From contig NZ_JAPWKB010000004.1 in NCBI RefSeq assembly GCF_028283785.1, positions 1-64,000 on the forward strand: a stretch of DNA of 64,000 nt, in the 5' to 3' direction. The translations under genes were made by a program, and so were the position numbers. Under the pieces are notes generated by a model, which ran no database searches, was not told the DNA's origin, and worked only from the letters and a program-made list of their open reading frames with translations. This DNA comes from Paraburkholderia sp. Its GTDB lineage: Bacteria > Pseudomonadota > Gammaproteobacteria > Burkholderiales > Burkholderiaceae. Shown one piece after another: positions 1 through 10,751 of this stretch; position 1 is the stretch's first letter, and every line of letters starts with the position of its first letter.

Positions 1-15
1 GGACGATCCAGGCAA

Positions 16-79
16 ACCAGCGTGAAACCGGGACAACCAACCCGACGCCAACAGACCAGCGCGAAACCGGAACAACCAA
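16..79. repeat. Imperfect 25-bp direct repeat, two copies
   Basis: Copies at 16-40 and 55-79 match at 23 of 25 positions, differing at 22/61 and 32/71. The period is 39 bp. Both carry the core GAAACCG followed by ACAACCAA. The repeats lie upstream of dacB at the window edge, so further copies could lie outside. They may be the end of an upstream gene or spacer repeats; no function is visible. Confidence 0.55.
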
Positions 80-194
80 AGAACCACAAAAAAACCACCC
101 CACCCCCCATATCACTACAATAGCCGCTTTGCCGCGCGCAGCGCCCTCAAATCACCACGCCCGCGCAGCGTCCCCCCGCTCTACCGGTCTCCGC

Positions 195-1835
195 ATGCCC
201 CGTCCGTCCGTCGCTACGTTTCTTTCATTTCCGTTTCGGCCCGCGAGACGGCTTGCGGTCTCCTCGCTCTGCGTCGCACTCACCGCCGGCGCGCTACTCG
301 CCGCCCCACCCGCCTTCGCAAGAAAAAAAGCAGAACACCCATCGGTCAACGTCAGCACGGTCCTGCCGCGCCCGGTCATGCTCGGACTGCAACGCGCACA
401 CGTGCCGCTGTCCAACATCAGCGTGGTGGTCGAGAAAGTCGGCGATCGAACCCCGATCCTCGCCCTCAACGCGGGACAACCGATGATGCCCGCGTCCACC
501 ATGAAACTGGTCACGACCTTCGCCGGTCTGTCCATCCTCGGTCCGGACTACCGATGGAAAACCACCGCCTATGCCGACGGCTCGATCGACGCGAACGGTA
601 TCCTGCATGGCAATCTCTATATTCAGGGAACCGGTGACCCGAAACTCGTCCCCGAAGAACTGATCGACCTCGTGCAGAAGATCCACAAGGCGGGTATCAG
701 CGGCATCGACGGCGCACTGGTGCTCGACAAACGCTTCTTCGATCCGTCCACCCGCGACCTGCCGCCGTTCGACGACGACGCCACCGCGCCCTACAACGTC
801 GGCCCCGATCCGCTGCTGTACGCTTTCAAATCGCTGTCGTTTTCGCTGACGCCGTCGGCGGATGGTTCGGTCGCGATCGACGTCCTGCCCGCGCTCGCGC
901 AACTTCAGATCGACAATCATCTGCACGCCACCCGCGGCCCGTGCCGCGGCGAAGGCACCGCGCTCGCTCCTGCGGTCAACGCGCAAGCCGACGGCACGGT
1001 CACCGCATCGTTCGACGGCGACTATCCGTTGCATTGCGGTCCGCGCACGATCAACGTGGCCGTGCTCGACCACTCGGCATTTTTCGCGGGCGGCTTTCTC
1101 GCGCTGTGGCAGCAATCCGGCGGCACGTTCAAGGGCACCACGCGCGAAGGCGCAGTGCCGCTCGACGCGCGCCTCGTCGCAACGCATCAAGGTCCGGTGC
1201 TGTCCGATATCGTTCGCGACATCAACAAGTTCAGCAACAACACGATGGCGCGCAACCTGTTCCTGACGATCGGCGCGGTGGCGGGCAAGCCGCCCGCGAC
1301 CACGCAGAAATCGATCGCCGCGATCACGTCGTTCCTGCACCGCAGCGGCCTGCCGATGGAATACCTGACGCTCGACAACGGCTCCGGCCTGTCGCGCGAC
1401 GAACACGTCACGGCGCTCGCACTCGCCGACCTGCTGCAAGCGGCCAACGCAAGTCCGGTCGCGCAGGTGTTCGTCGAGTCGCTGCCTATCGCGGGCGTCG
1501 ACGGCACGATGCGCAACCGGCTGACGACACAACCGGTCGGCGGCAACGCGCACATCAAGACCGGCACGCTGCGCGATGTCCGCGCGATCGCGGGCTACGT
1601 CGCATCGGCGGACGGCAGCAGTTATGTGGTCGTCAGCCTGATCAACGATCCGCATTCCGAAGCGGCGCGCGCCGCCCACGATGCGCTGCTCGAATGGGTC
1701 TATCAAGGTCCGGCAGCGGCACTCGCGCAGTCGCAGGCCGAAGCGGCGGCAACCTCGCCGGACACAGCGGACGACGCGCCGCGTCGCAAGCCCCGCAAAA
1801 TCCTGCGGCCGCGTGCCGCTCATCCGGCGCACTGA
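195..1835 (+). CDS. dacB: D-alanyl-D-alanine carboxypeptidase/endopeptidase, PBP4 class (peptidase S13)
   Basis: Periplasmic penicillin-binding protein that trims or cleaves peptide cross-links in peptidoglycan. All three serine penicillin-recognising motifs are present: S101-T-M-K104, S347-N-N349 and K455-T-G457, in the long-spaced arrangement typical of PBP4, where a large extra domain lies between the first two motifs. A basic N-terminus and a hydrophobic segment ending in PPAFA look like a Sec signal peptide. The open frame begins at a TTG at 129, but the ATG at 195 puts the signal peptide at a normal distance and is preferred. About 546 residues, a little longer than the E. coli enzyme because of an Ala/Arg/Pro-rich tail. 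It is monocistronic. Confidence 0.93.
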   Translation: MPRPSVATFLSFPFRPARRLAVSSLCVALTAGALLAAPPAFARKKAEHPSVNVSTVLPRPVMLGLQRAHVPLSNISVVVEKVGDRTPILALNAGQPMMPASTMKLVTTFAGLSILGPDYRWKTTAYADGSIDANGILHGNLYIQGTGDPKLVPEELIDLVQKIHKAGISGIDGALVLDKRFFDPSTRDLPPFDDDATAPYNVGPDPLLYAFKSLSFSLTPSADGSVAIDVLPALAQLQIDNHLHATRGPCRGEGTALAPAVNAQADGTVTASFDGDYPLHCGPRTINVAVLDHSAFFAGGFLALWQQSGGTFKGTTREGAVPLDARLVATHQGPVLSDIVRDINKFSNNTMARNLFLTIGAVAGKPPATTQKSIAAITSFLHRSGLPMEYLTLDNGSGLSRDEHVTALALADLLQAANASPVAQVFVESLPIAGVDGTMRNRLTTQPVGGNAHIKTGTLRDVRAIAGYVASADGSSYVVVSLINDPHSEAARAAHDALLEWVYQGPAAALAQSQAEAAATSPDTADDAPRRKPRKILRPRAAHPAH

Positions 1836-2276
1836 CGGTCGCGCGAATTTCATCCGTCTCACGAATCCCGTCGATCCTGCCAACGGGCTCACCAACGAGC
1901 TCACCAACCTCCGCATCAATCGCCGCAACAACGGACGCACGAAGCACGCACTCACGGGCGCGCTTCGTCCGTTGACGGCAGTTCCCACGCCCATTCCCGA
2001 GCGGCCCACCGTGCGGCCGCTCGCACGTCCCATCGAGGATTTCTTCTAGCGAAGCGCTGCGTCGCCCGACGGTCTACCGTGTACGCTGTCGGGCAATGTC
2101 GGGTGCGCGCTTTTGTCGCAACATCTAGCGCAACACAAGCGATGAACCGCAGTACGCGACGCATCGCGCGGAGCGCGCAACGAACGCTTTCCGCGCGCCT
2201 CGCCGACAGATCACACGATAACGACATCGCGCGCCGCGACACACGCGGCGGCAAGGGACCATGGAGGGAGACGCTG

Positions 2277-3275
2277 ATGCAATTCGATGCCGAATTGCTG
2301 TTGCTCGCGCTGGCGCCAGTCTTTCTCGCATGCATCGGCTGGGAGGCGTGGCACGTGCGGCGAGTACGCCCGGACGCGGCTATCTACAGCTGGCGCGACA
2401 CGCTGTGCAATGCATCGCTCGCGCTGATGCAACAGGCCGCCGACAAGCTCGCGTGGTTCGCCATCATCCCCGTCTACGCGTGGTTCTACGATCACTACCG
2501 GATTCACACCTGGCAACGCGGCTGGATCTCGTTCGTCGTACTGTTCGTTGCACAAGATGCGCTGTACTACGTGTTTCACCGATGCAGCCATCGGGTTCGC
2601 TGGCTGTGGGCTGCGCACGTCGTCCATCACTCGTCGGAACGACTGAATTTTTCGACGGCATTCCGTCAGAGTCTGATGTATCCGCTCGCGGGCATGTGGG
2701 TGTTCTGGATTCCACTCGCGGTGCTCGGCTTTCCGCCGACGCAGATCGTCGCAATCGTGCTGATCAATCTCGGTTTTCAGTTTTTCGTTCACACGCAGAT
2801 GATCGGGCGGCTCGGTTGGCTCGAATCCGTGTTCAACACGCCGTCGATGCATCGGGTGCATCACGCGCGCAACGATCGTTATATCGACCGCAATTACGCA
2901 GGCGTGCTGTCGATCTGGGATCGCCTGTTCGGCACTTACGTCGACGAAGATCCGCACGATGTGCCGGTCTACGGGATCACCGAACCGCTGCACAGCCACA
3001 ATCCGCTGACCGCGACATTTCACGAGTGGCGCTCGATGGCGCGCGACGTCGCGAGCGCGTCCGGCTGGCGCAACAGGTGCCGCGCGCTGTTCGCGCCGCC
3101 CGCGTGGGCGACGGCGTATCACGCGTCGCTGGCGGCGTCGGCCGGCACGCCGCACGACACGCCGGACGCGCCATACGATCACGGCATTGAAGCGCCACTA
3201 CACCGACGCGCCGGAAGCCAGACCGACGTGTCGAGCAACACTTCGAACGCGTTTGAAACACCGCGCAGTTCGTAG
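2277..3275 (+). CDS. Sterol desaturase / fatty acid hydroxylase family membrane protein
   Basis: Integral membrane di-iron oxygenase of the fatty acid hydroxylase superfamily. The histidine clusters are visible in order: HRCSH, HVVHH and, further on, HRVHHA, with hydrophobic helices around them. Members hydroxylate or desaturate lipids or sterol-like compounds; the substrate here cannot be told. The frame is open from 2079, but the ATG at 2277 follows GGAGGGAG at a good distance and is the likely start, giving 332 residues. The last 50 or so residues are polar and probably disordered. There is no clear partner gene. Confidence 0.82.
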   Translation: MQFDAELLLLALAPVFLACIGWEAWHVRRVRPDAAIYSWRDTLCNASLALMQQAADKLAWFAIIPVYAWFYDHYRIHTWQRGWISFVVLFVAQDALYYVFHRCSHRVRWLWAAHVVHHSSERLNFSTAFRQSLMYPLAGMWVFWIPLAVLGFPPTQIVAIVLINLGFQFFVHTQMIGRLGWLESVFNTPSMHRVHHARNDRYIDRNYAGVLSIWDRLFGTYVDEDPHDVPVYGITEPLHSHNPLTATFHEWRSMARDVASASGWRNRCRALFAPPAWATAYHASLAASAGTPHDTPDAPYDHGIEAPLHRRAGSQTDVSSNTSNAFETPRSS

Positions 3276-3374
3276 GAAGATTCTGTAAGCTGTCGCCACG
3301 CCGTCGGACAAAGCGGCGGGCGCTGCCTGCAACACATGGCAAAAGGGCCACACATACGAGGAGATGAAGTCGAG

Positions 3375-4574
3375 ATGAAGCACGCAGAAAAGAACCTATC
3401 GGGACGCACGTTGCTGCGCGCCGGCCAGTGCGCCATTGCCTGTGCCGCGTTCGCGCTGATCACCGCCTGCGGCGGCGGTAGCGATAACAACAACAGTTCG
3501 GCGAACACGACGCCGGCCGGCGGCGTGAAGCTGCAAGTGGTGTCGTTCGGCGACAGCCTTTCGGACGTCGGCACGTATTCGCCCGTCATCCTGACGAATT
3601 TCGGTGGCGGCAAGTTCACCACCAACCCCGGCGAAATCTGGGTGCAGAAAGTCGCGGAATACTACGGCGGCACGGTCACGCCGGCGTATCTCGGCGGCTT
3701 CGGCCAGCCGCTCGCCGCAGCCGGCGGCCTGGGCTACGCGCAAGGTGGCGCGCGCGTGAACGAGCCGCTCGGCGAAGGTCATGCCGACGCGAGCGTGGCT
3801 AACGCCGCGTACGCACAAGCCACCACCGTGCCGGTCCTCCAGCAGATCCAGAACTACATCGACGCGCACGGCAGCTTCAACTCGAACCAGCTCGTGCTGA
3901 TCAACGGCGGCGCGAACGATATCTTCATCCAGGCACAAGCGATCTCCGACGCGGGCACCGCAGCGGCGACGGCAGCCGCTCAGGGCGGCGCCGACGCGAC
4001 GACGGCGGCCAACGCGGGTATTGCCGCGTCGGTAGCGGCGATTCCGGCTGCATCGCAGGCGATCACCACGGCGGCGACGCAGTTTATCGGCGCGGTGCAG
4101 AACCTGATCGCGCACGGCGCGACGCACGTCGTCGTGATGAACATTCCGGATATCGTGCAGTCGCCGTTGGGCGTCAACAGTTCGGCATCGGCGAAACAGG
4201 TGTTGGGCGCGCTGACGACGGGCTATAACAACGCGTTGAAGCAGGTGTTCGGCAGCAGCTCGCAGGTGATCCTGATCGACGCGGCGCAACTCGAAGACGA
4301 TACGCTGGCCAATTACCAGGCGCTCGGCTTCACGGTGTCGAACACGGGCACCGCATGTAACCTCGCGTCGATGGAAGCGGCAGCGGCCAAGTACGGCGAG
4401 AGCGATCCGAGCGCGTTCGCCTCTTCGCTGTTCTGTTCGCCGGAAACGTACACGGTGGCCGGCGCGGATCAGACGTACATGTTTGCCGACCTGGTTCACC
4501 CCACGACGCACCTGCACGCGCTGTTCGCGCAGTACGTCGAACAGAAGATCGCAGCGACGGGATTGGGAAAGTAA
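3375..4574 (+). CDS. SGNH/GDSL hydrolase, predicted lipoprotein
   Basis: Predicted secreted esterase or lipase of the SGNH family. After a signal sequence comes a lipobox ending ITAC-GGG, so the mature protein is probably acylated at that cysteine. Block I is GDSLSDVGTY with the nucleophilic serine, block III is GGANDIF with the catalytic asparagine, and block V is DLVHPTTHLH with the Asp-His pair. An Ala-rich stretch of about 40 residues sits mid-protein. The ATG at 3375 follows GAGGAG; the longer frame from 3336 lacks a better start. The natural substrate is unknown. A terminator follows directly. Confidence 0.85.
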   Translation: MKHAEKNLSGRTLLRAGQCAIACAAFALITACGGGSDNNNSSANTTPAGGVKLQVVSFGDSLSDVGTYSPVILTNFGGGKFTTNPGEIWVQKVAEYYGGTVTPAYLGGFGQPLAAAGGLGYAQGGARVNEPLGEGHADASVANAAYAQATTVPVLQQIQNYIDAHGSFNSNQLVLINGGANDIFIQAQAISDAGTAAATAAAQGGADATTAANAGIAASVAAIPAASQAITTAATQFIGAVQNLIAHGATHVVVMNIPDIVQSPLGVNSSASAKQVLGALTTGYNNALKQVFGSSSQVILIDAAQLEDDTLANYQALGFTVSNTGTACNLASMEAAAAKYGESDPSAFASSLFCSPETYTVAGADQTYMFADLVHPTTHLHALFAQYVEQKIAATGLGK

Positions 4575-4602
4575 GTCTTACCTGATTGTTTCCGCATTCG
4601 GA

Positions 4603-4634
4603 AAAGCCTGGCCTTCGCGCCGGGCTTTTTCTAT
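4603..4634 (+). terminator. Rho-independent terminator after the GDSL hydrolase gene
   Basis: The stem AAGCCTGGC/GCCGGGCTT (one G-T pair) closes a short loop and is followed by a T-rich run, about 30 bases after the stop codon. Confidence 0.8.
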
Positions 4635-4841
4635 TTTAATTACGGCTTCCGTATCTAATCAGCCGGATAAGATCGTGTGGTGTAACGTTTCGATCCTGCC
4701 CTTTCACGCATTTTGGAGTAGAGCCTCAGTATGCGTCACCTCGCCACTTAGCGTGGTTCAGGTCATCAACTATCCTGAAAGTAATCGGTAAGGAACACCC
4801 AATACCGTCAAAGTCTCGAAAGAGAGGATCAGGACAACACA

Positions 4842-5036
4842 GTGAATAACATCATGTTTCCCCGCAATACGCTTCGTCGTGAACACGCATTGCGAGTTGC
4901 GCATAGTCACCGCGCACCGTGCGTGAGCACGCAAAACCTTGGTTCGGCGAAGCCGAGCGTCTTTAATGGAAGTCGATCTGGCGAATTGGCATCGGTGAAT
5001 CGGCGTCCGGTTTGGGCGACAGCGGAGGCTCGATGA
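4842..5036 (+). CDS. Possible small ORF, 64 residues, unknown
   Basis: A GTG-initiated frame preceded by a purine-rich stretch (AGAGAGGA) about 12 bases upstream. It ends at a TGA inside an ATGATGA string shared with the start of the next small gene, so translational coupling is possible. The predicted protein is basic and has no recognisable domain. It may equally be a leader region or chance frame; the 5' flank (4635-4841) has no other visible gene. Confidence 0.28.
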   Translation: MNNIMFPRNTLRREHALRVAHSHRAPCVSTQNLGSAKPSVFNGSRSGELASVNRRPVWATAEAR

Positions 5037-5233
5037 TGAACACGATCATGTATGACGAACGGATTGAACTGCTGCGCGCGATCGCGCGTGAAAGCCTCGG
5101 CGTCGAAGCATTCCGGTTGCCGGGTATGCCATCGCCGGACTTCCACATCGTGTCCGCCGACAGCCTGACCAGCGCGCTCGAAGCCGCCTACGACGCCGGC
5201 TTGCTGGCGGGTCATCGTCACTACGGTCATTGA
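5036..5233 (+). CDS. Small conserved-looking hypothetical protein, 65 residues
   Basis: Two tandem ATG codons (5033 and 5036) follow a strong GGAGG at 5024-5028; the second has the better 7-base spacing. The protein is acidic, largely helical in appearance (YDERIELLRAIARE near the start, then a second helix) and ends in a His-rich GHRHYGH tail. No family is recognised. It is followed by a terminator. Coding is supported by the ribosome binding site and an amino-acid pattern unlike a shadow frame. Confidence 0.6.
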   Translation: MNTIMYDERIELLRAIARESLGVEAFRLPGMPSPDFHIVSADSLTSALEAAYDAGLLAGHRHYGH

Positions 5234-5348
5234 CGCGCGGCGTACTCACGCCGGTTCGACGACGCGTCGCAAAACATCGTCGAAGCCGGCGGGTTGCCGC
5301 GCAGTTACCGCGCGATCACCGCGCACTTTTCCGTAGGTATCGCGTAGA

Positions 5349-5383
5349 AAAACAGAAAGCCCCTTTCGGGGCTTTTCTGTTTC
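5349..5383. terminator. Bidirectional intrinsic terminator
   Basis: A near-perfect hairpin, CAGAAAGCCCC/GGGGCTTTTCTG around a TTTC loop, with A-rich and T-rich flanks on both sides. It lies between the converging small plus-strand gene and sua5, so it can serve both. Confidence 0.82.
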
Positions 5384-5437
5384 GTAGCGTACGACTTTCT
5401 ACTCACGACGCACCTCGCGTCGATCCAGCCAAACGCG

Positions 5438-6538
5438 CTAGTGCTGCGCCTCGAACGCAGCCGCCGCGCGACCGAGCCGGTCGTTGACGGCGATCCACTC
5501 GATCGTTTCCGGCAAGCGCTCGATCAGGATGCGCGTGACATGCGCACTGTCCAGCGCGCGCAGCAAGCCATACAACTCGCGCGCATACGCGTGTGGATCT
5601 TCCGGCGCCGCGACGAAATGCACGCCGGGCGCGTCGGCCCAACGGCCGGCGCGCGAGCTACGTGCAACCAGCGCAACCCGTTGCCCGTTTGCGGCGTGCT
5701 CCGCCAGCAAAGACTCCAGTTCTTCGAACGGCAGCAATGCGAGCGGCGTGCGCGGCGCGTAGTGCGCCTTCAGCGTGCCCGACGCGCGCGGTGCGGTGGC
5801 GTCGGAGCCATCCGGCAGACGCGGGGCTTCGCCAAGCACGTCGGCGATATCTTGCGGCGTCACGTGACCCGGGCGCAGCAGCGCCGGAAAACCGCGCGAC
5901 AGATCGATGATGGTGGATTCGATGCCGACCTCCGACGCACCGCCGTCGAGCACGTAAACCGAACCGCCGAACTCATCGCGCACATGCTGCGCGGTGGTCG
6001 GGCTGACGTGCCCAAAGCGATTCGCCGACGGTCCCGCCACGCCGCCGTGTCCACCACGCCGCGCGCCGAATGCCGTCAGCAACGCCTGCGACACCGGATG
6101 CGACGGACAGCGCAAACCCACCGAATCCTGGCCGCCGCTCACCGCAGCCGGAATATGCGCGGCGCGCTTCAGGATCAACGTCAGCGGACCCGGCCAGAAC
6201 GCGTCGATCAAGCGTTGCGCGTCGGCCGGCAAATGCGCGACCCAGTAATTCGGATCGGCTTCCGGCGCCAGATGCACGATCACCGGATGATTCGCCGGGC
6301 GCCCTTTGGCGGCGTAAATGCGCGCAATGGCGTCGGCGCTCTCGGCGTCGCCGCCCAGCCCGTAGACAGTCTCGGTCGGGAACGCGACCAACTCGCCGGC
6401 ATCGAGCAACGCGGCCGCGTGCTCGATCCGCGCCGCGTCGATCGTGGTTGCGGCTTCGCCCGAGGCGGCGCTTGCTGCGGCATCGACGCGTTGCCCCGCG
6501 TCTTGCGCCGATTTCCGTTGGTCCGGCATATCGTTCAC
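5438..6538 (-). CDS. sua5: L-threonylcarbamoyladenylate synthase, two-domain Sua5 type
   Basis: Makes threonylcarbamoyl-AMP from threonine, bicarbonate and ATP, the donor for the universal t6A37 tRNA modification. The N-terminal YrdC domain is clear (FPTETVYGLGG, AAKGRP, WPGPLTLIL, the GPSAN segment), followed by STIIDLS and RPGHVT. The C-terminal 120 residues form the extra Sua5 domain, which separates it from the short TsaC form. 366 residues; MPDQ four codons in is an alternative start. It begins only 7 bases after purK stops, so it is probably the last gene of the purine transcript. Confidence 0.92.
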   Translation of the reverse strand: MNDMPDQRKSAQDAGQRVDAAASAASGEAATTIDAARIEHAAALLDAGELVAFPTETVYGLGGDAESADAIARIYAAKGRPANHPVIVHLAPEADPNYWVAHLPADAQRLIDAFWPGPLTLILKRAAHIPAAVSGGQDSVGLRCPSHPVSQALLTAFGARRGGHGGVAGPSANRFGHVSPTTAQHVRDEFGGSVYVLDGGASEVGIESTIIDLSRGFPALLRPGHVTPQDIADVLGEAPRLPDGSDATAPRASGTLKAHYAPRTPLALLPFEELESLLAEHAANGQRVALVARSSRAGRWADAPGVHFVAAPEDPHAYARELYGLLRALDSAHVTRILIERLPETIEWIAVNDRLGRAAAAFEAQH

Positions 6539-6545
6539 CCGATGC

Positions 6546-7754
<1,209 letters not shown>

Positions 7755-7828
7755 TCACGGCGAGGCGAACGCGGGTGCGCCTCGCCGGGGGTCAAGCTAC
7801 GGACAACATCAAAAAGACATCGAACCAC

Positions 7829-8347
7829 TTACAGCGCGGGCAGCACCATTGCATGCGCGGCCTGATTCTGACGCACGCGGAACGCTGCGAGCTTGTCCGC
7901 GTAGTCCGCGATCGTGCCGCTCAGAATGGATACGGCGAACAGCGCGGCATTCGCGGCGCCCGCTTCACCGACCGCGAAGGTGGCGACCGGCACGCCCTTC
8001 GGCATCTGCACGATGGAATGCAGCGAATCGACGCCCTTCAGGTACTTGCTCGCCACCGGCACGCCGAGCACCGGCACCGTGGTCTTGGCGGCCAGCATGC
8101 CGGGCAGATGCGCCGCACCGCCCGCACCCGCGATGATCGCGCGCAGGCCGCGCTCGCGCGCGGATTCCGCATACGCGAACATTTCGTCGGGCATCCGGTG
8201 CGCGGACACGACTTTCGCCTCGTACGGCACGCCGAATTCCTGCAGCACGGCGACCGCCTGCTTCATCACGTCCCAATCGGAACTGGAGCCCATCAAAACA
8301 CCGACAACCGGCGCATCGTGGGTATGGGCAGTCTGGACTTCACTCAT
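7829..8347 (-). CDS. purE: N5-carboxyaminoimidazole ribonucleotide mutase (class I PurE)
   Basis: Converts N5-CAIR to CAIR, the step after PurK. The GSSSDWDVM phosphate/nucleotide-binding loop near the N-terminus, SAHRMPDEM and [11 protein letters not shown] are all present and diagnostic. 172 residues. The neighbouring purK confirms that this is the class I enzyme working in a two-step bacterial route. About 50 bases separate it from purC. Confidence 0.96.
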   Translation of the reverse strand: MSEVQTAHTHDAPVVGVLMGSSSDWDVMKQAVAVLQEFGVPYEAKVVSAHRMPDEMFAYAESARERGLRAIIAGAGGAAHLPGMLAAKTTVPVLGVPVASKYLKGVDSLHSIVQMPKGVPVATFAVGEAGAANAALFAVSILSGTIADYADKLAAFRVRQNQAAHAMVLPAL

Positions 8348-8399
8348 CTTTGACGAACTTCCTTCGGGCGTTGCGGGGACTTTTTTTCTGGACCGACGA

Positions 8400-9290
8400 C
8401 TACGCGAGCTTTTGACCGGTCAGGCGTTCGAGCGCTTCCTGATACTTTTCGCCCGTTTTCGTGACGACGTCGTCCGGCAGCTTCGGCGCGGGCGGCTCTT
8501 TGGCCCACGACTGCGTTTCGAGCCAGTCGCGCACGAACTGCTTGTCGAACGACGGCGGGTTGGTGCCGACCTGGTATTGATCGGCCGGCCAGAAACGCGA
8601 CGAATCCGCCGTCAGCGCTTCGTCCATCAGATACAGCTTGCCGTGGTTATCCAGGCCGAATTCGAACTTGGTGTCGGCGATGATGATGCCGCGCGTGGCC
8701 GCATATTCGGCCGCTTCCTTGTACAGACGGATCGAGATGTCGCGAATGGTGGCGGACAGTTCGGTGCCGATACGGCGTTCCATGTCGTCGTACGTGATGT
8801 TTTCGTCGTGGTGGCCCATTTCGGCCTTCGCTGCGGGCGTGAAAATCGGCTCCGGCAGTTTTTCCGCGTTTTGCAGACCCGGCGGCAACGCCACGCCGCA
8901 CACGGCGCCGGTTGCCTGGTAGTCTTTCCAGCCGCTACCGGCCAGATAACCGCGCACCACGGCTTCGACGAGGATCGGTTCGAGGCGCTTCACGACGACC
9001 GCGCGGCCCTTGACCTGCTCGACTTCGTCAGCCGCGACGACCGTTTCCGGCTCGACGCCCGTCAGGTGGTTCGGCACGATGTGCTGGAGCTTGTCGAACC
9101 AGAAATTGGCCATCTGGTTGAGCACGCGACCCTTCGCCGGAATCGGCTCGCCCATGATGACGTCGAACGCGGACAGACGGTCGGTGGTGACGATCAGCAA
9201 CTGGTCGTTGCCCACCGCGTAGTTGTCGCGGACCTTGCCGCGGCCCAGCAGCGGCAGCGAGCGAAGCGTGGATTCGTAAAGGGTAGACAT
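8400..9290 (-). CDS. purC: Phosphoribosylaminoimidazole-succinocarboxamide synthase (SAICAR synthetase)
   Basis: Joins CAIR and aspartate with ATP to give SAICAR. Visible signatures are [12 protein letters not shown] near the start, [10 protein letters not shown] and the IADTKFEFG segment. 296 residues from the ATG at 9290. The frame stays open a further 48 codons upstream to 9434, but that part lies in a hairpin-rich spacer and lacks purC-like sequence. It heads the purC-purE-purK-sua5 group. Confidence 0.95.
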   Translation of the reverse strand: MSTLYESTLRSLPLLGRGKVRDNYAVGNDQLLIVTTDRLSAFDVIMGEPIPAKGRVLNQMANFWFDKLQHIVPNHLTGVEPETVVAADEVEQVKGRAVVVKRLEPILVEAVVRGYLAGSGWKDYQATGAVCGVALPPGLQNAEKLPEPIFTPAAKAEMGHHDENITYDDMERRIGTELSATIRDISIRLYKEAAEYAATRGIIIADTKFEFGLDNHGKLYLMDEALTADSSRFWPADQYQVGTNPPSFDKQFVRDWLETQSWAKEPPAPKLPDDVVTKTGEKYQEALERLTGQKLA

Positions 9291-9341
9291 CGTCGTAGCT
9301 CGTAAAAATGAGGCTAAAGTAACACCGGAACAAAAGGGAAA

Positions 9342-9439
9342 CGCCGTTCCCCGGATCATGCGGGAACGGCGATCTGACGACAACCTGGCCATTCGGCCAG
9401 GTGTTGTGCAACTCAAACCTGTGCCACGATGCACAGGTT
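9342..9439 (-). terminator. Three successive hairpins between fba and purC, the last terminator-like
   Basis: Read on the minus strand after fba there are three stem-loops: 9439-9416 (9-bp perfect stem AACCTGTGC/GCACAGGTT), 9402-9383 (8-bp stem around CCTGGCC) and 9371-9342 (10-bp stem CGCCGTTCCC/GGGAACGGCG). The last is followed by TTTCCCTTTTG, so it is the best terminator candidate. The first two could stabilise the fba mRNA end. Confidence 0.6.
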
Positions 9440-9455
9440 GACACGCGAAAAGGCG

Positions 9456-10520
9456 TTAGCGAACCACTTGCGCGAGTTCGCCCGACTTGTACTTCTCCGC
9501 GATTTTATCAAGCGAAACCGGCTTGATCTTGCCAGCTTGCCCTTCACAGCCAAATTGCATGTAGCGCTCGATACAGATTTTCATCGCCGCATCACGCGCC
9601 GGCTTCAGATAATCGCGCGGATCGAACTTGCCGGGATTGGTCGCCATGTAGCGGCGGATCGCACCGGTAATGGCCAGACGCAGGTCGGTGTCGATGTTGA
9701 CCTTGCGCACGCCGTTCTTGATGCCTTCCTGGATTTCCTCGACCGGCACGCCGTAGGTTTCCTTCATGTCGCCGCCGAATTCGCGGATCTCGGCCAGCAG
9801 TTCCTGCGGCACCGAAGACGAACCGTGCATCACCAGGTGGGTGTTCGGAATACGCTGGTGAATTTCCTTGATGCGTTGGATCGACAGGATATCGCCCGTG
9901 GGCTTCTTGCTGAACTTGTACGCGCCGTGCGACGTGCCGATCGCGATTGCCAGCGCATCGCACTGCGTCAGCTTGACGAAGTCGGCGGCCTGCTCCGGAT
10001 CGGTCAGCAGCTGTTCGCGGGTCATCGTGCCTTCCGCGCCGTGGCCGTCTTCCTTGTCGCCCTTCATCGTTTCCAGCGAACCGAGCACGCCCAGTTCGGC
10101 TTCAACCGTGATACCGATCGAGTGAGCGGCGTCGACCACGCGGCGCGACACTTCGACGTTGTACTCGTACGACGCGACCGTCTTGCCGTCGGCTTCGAGC
10201 GAACCGTCCATCATCACGCTCGTGAAACCGCTGCGGATTGCAGCCATGCAAACTGCCGGCGACTGGCCGTGATCCTGGTGCATCACAACCGGAATATGCG
10301 GATACGACTCGACTGCCGCTTCGATCAGATGGCGCAGGAACGGCTCGCCCGCGTACTTCCGGGCACCTGCCGAAGCCTGCATGATGACCGGGGCGTTGAC
10401 CTTGTCGGCCGCTGCCATGATCGCCTGCACCTGTTCGAGGTTGTTTACGTTGAATGCCGGCAAGCCATAACCGTGTTCGGCGGCATGGTCCAGCAGTTGA
10501 CGCATTGATACGAGAGGCAT
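9456..10520 (-). CDS. fba: Class II fructose-1,6-bisphosphate aldolase
   Basis: Zinc-dependent aldolase that splits or forms fructose 1,6-bisphosphate in glycolysis, gluconeogenesis or the Calvin cycle. The metal-binding region [10 protein letters not shown], the VEAELG segment and HGSSSVP, together with [12 protein letters not shown], are the class II hallmarks. 354 residues, as in the CbbA-like betaproteobacterial group. A ribosome binding site (AAGGAG) precedes the ATG. It lies downstream of pyk, with 231 bases between. Confidence 0.95.
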   Translation of the reverse strand: MPLVSMRQLLDHAAEHGYGLPAFNVNNLEQVQAIMAAADKVNAPVIMQASAGARKYAGEPFLRHLIEAAVESYPHIPVVMHQDHGQSPAVCMAAIRSGFTSVMMDGSLEADGKTVASYEYNVEVSRRVVDAAHSIGITVEAELGVLGSLETMKGDKEDGHGAEGTMTREQLLTDPEQAADFVKLTQCDALAIAIGTSHGAYKFSKKPTGDILSIQRIKEIHQRIPNTHLVMHGSSSVPQELLAEIREFGGDMKETYGVPVEEIQEGIKNGVRKVNIDTDLRLAITGAIRRYMATNPGKFDPRDYLKPARDAAMKICIERYMQFGCEGQAGKIKPVSLDKIAEKYKSGELAQVVR

Positions 10521-10751
10521 GGTTTACTCCTTAGATTGAAACGAATCCTGTACCGTCGGCATCTTTTTTGACAATTTTATCGCTAAGCAAACCGCGTTCC
10601 TGTTTTGCGAATTTCGCAAAAACTCGAGGTTCGCGCGGAATGCCCGCGGATTGTCCGCCGTGCCGATCGTTGGCCGGCTCTCTCGCCCCAGGCTGCGCGA
10701 CGCGTCTTATCAGCGCACTGTAAGCGGGGAAAGCCGGCAAGTCTGTGGTGC

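Noticed and set aside
16..79. CRISPR-like repeat
   Set aside because: Only two copies, imperfect, with a 14-bp spacer and no cas genes in view.
294..2033. 579-codon minus-strand frame across dacB
   Set aside because: Arg-rich translation typical of the antisense of a GC-rich gene; dacB has all its catalytic motifs on the plus strand.
9291..9434. N-terminal extension of PurC
   Set aside because: The extension lies within the hairpin spacer and does not resemble PurC.
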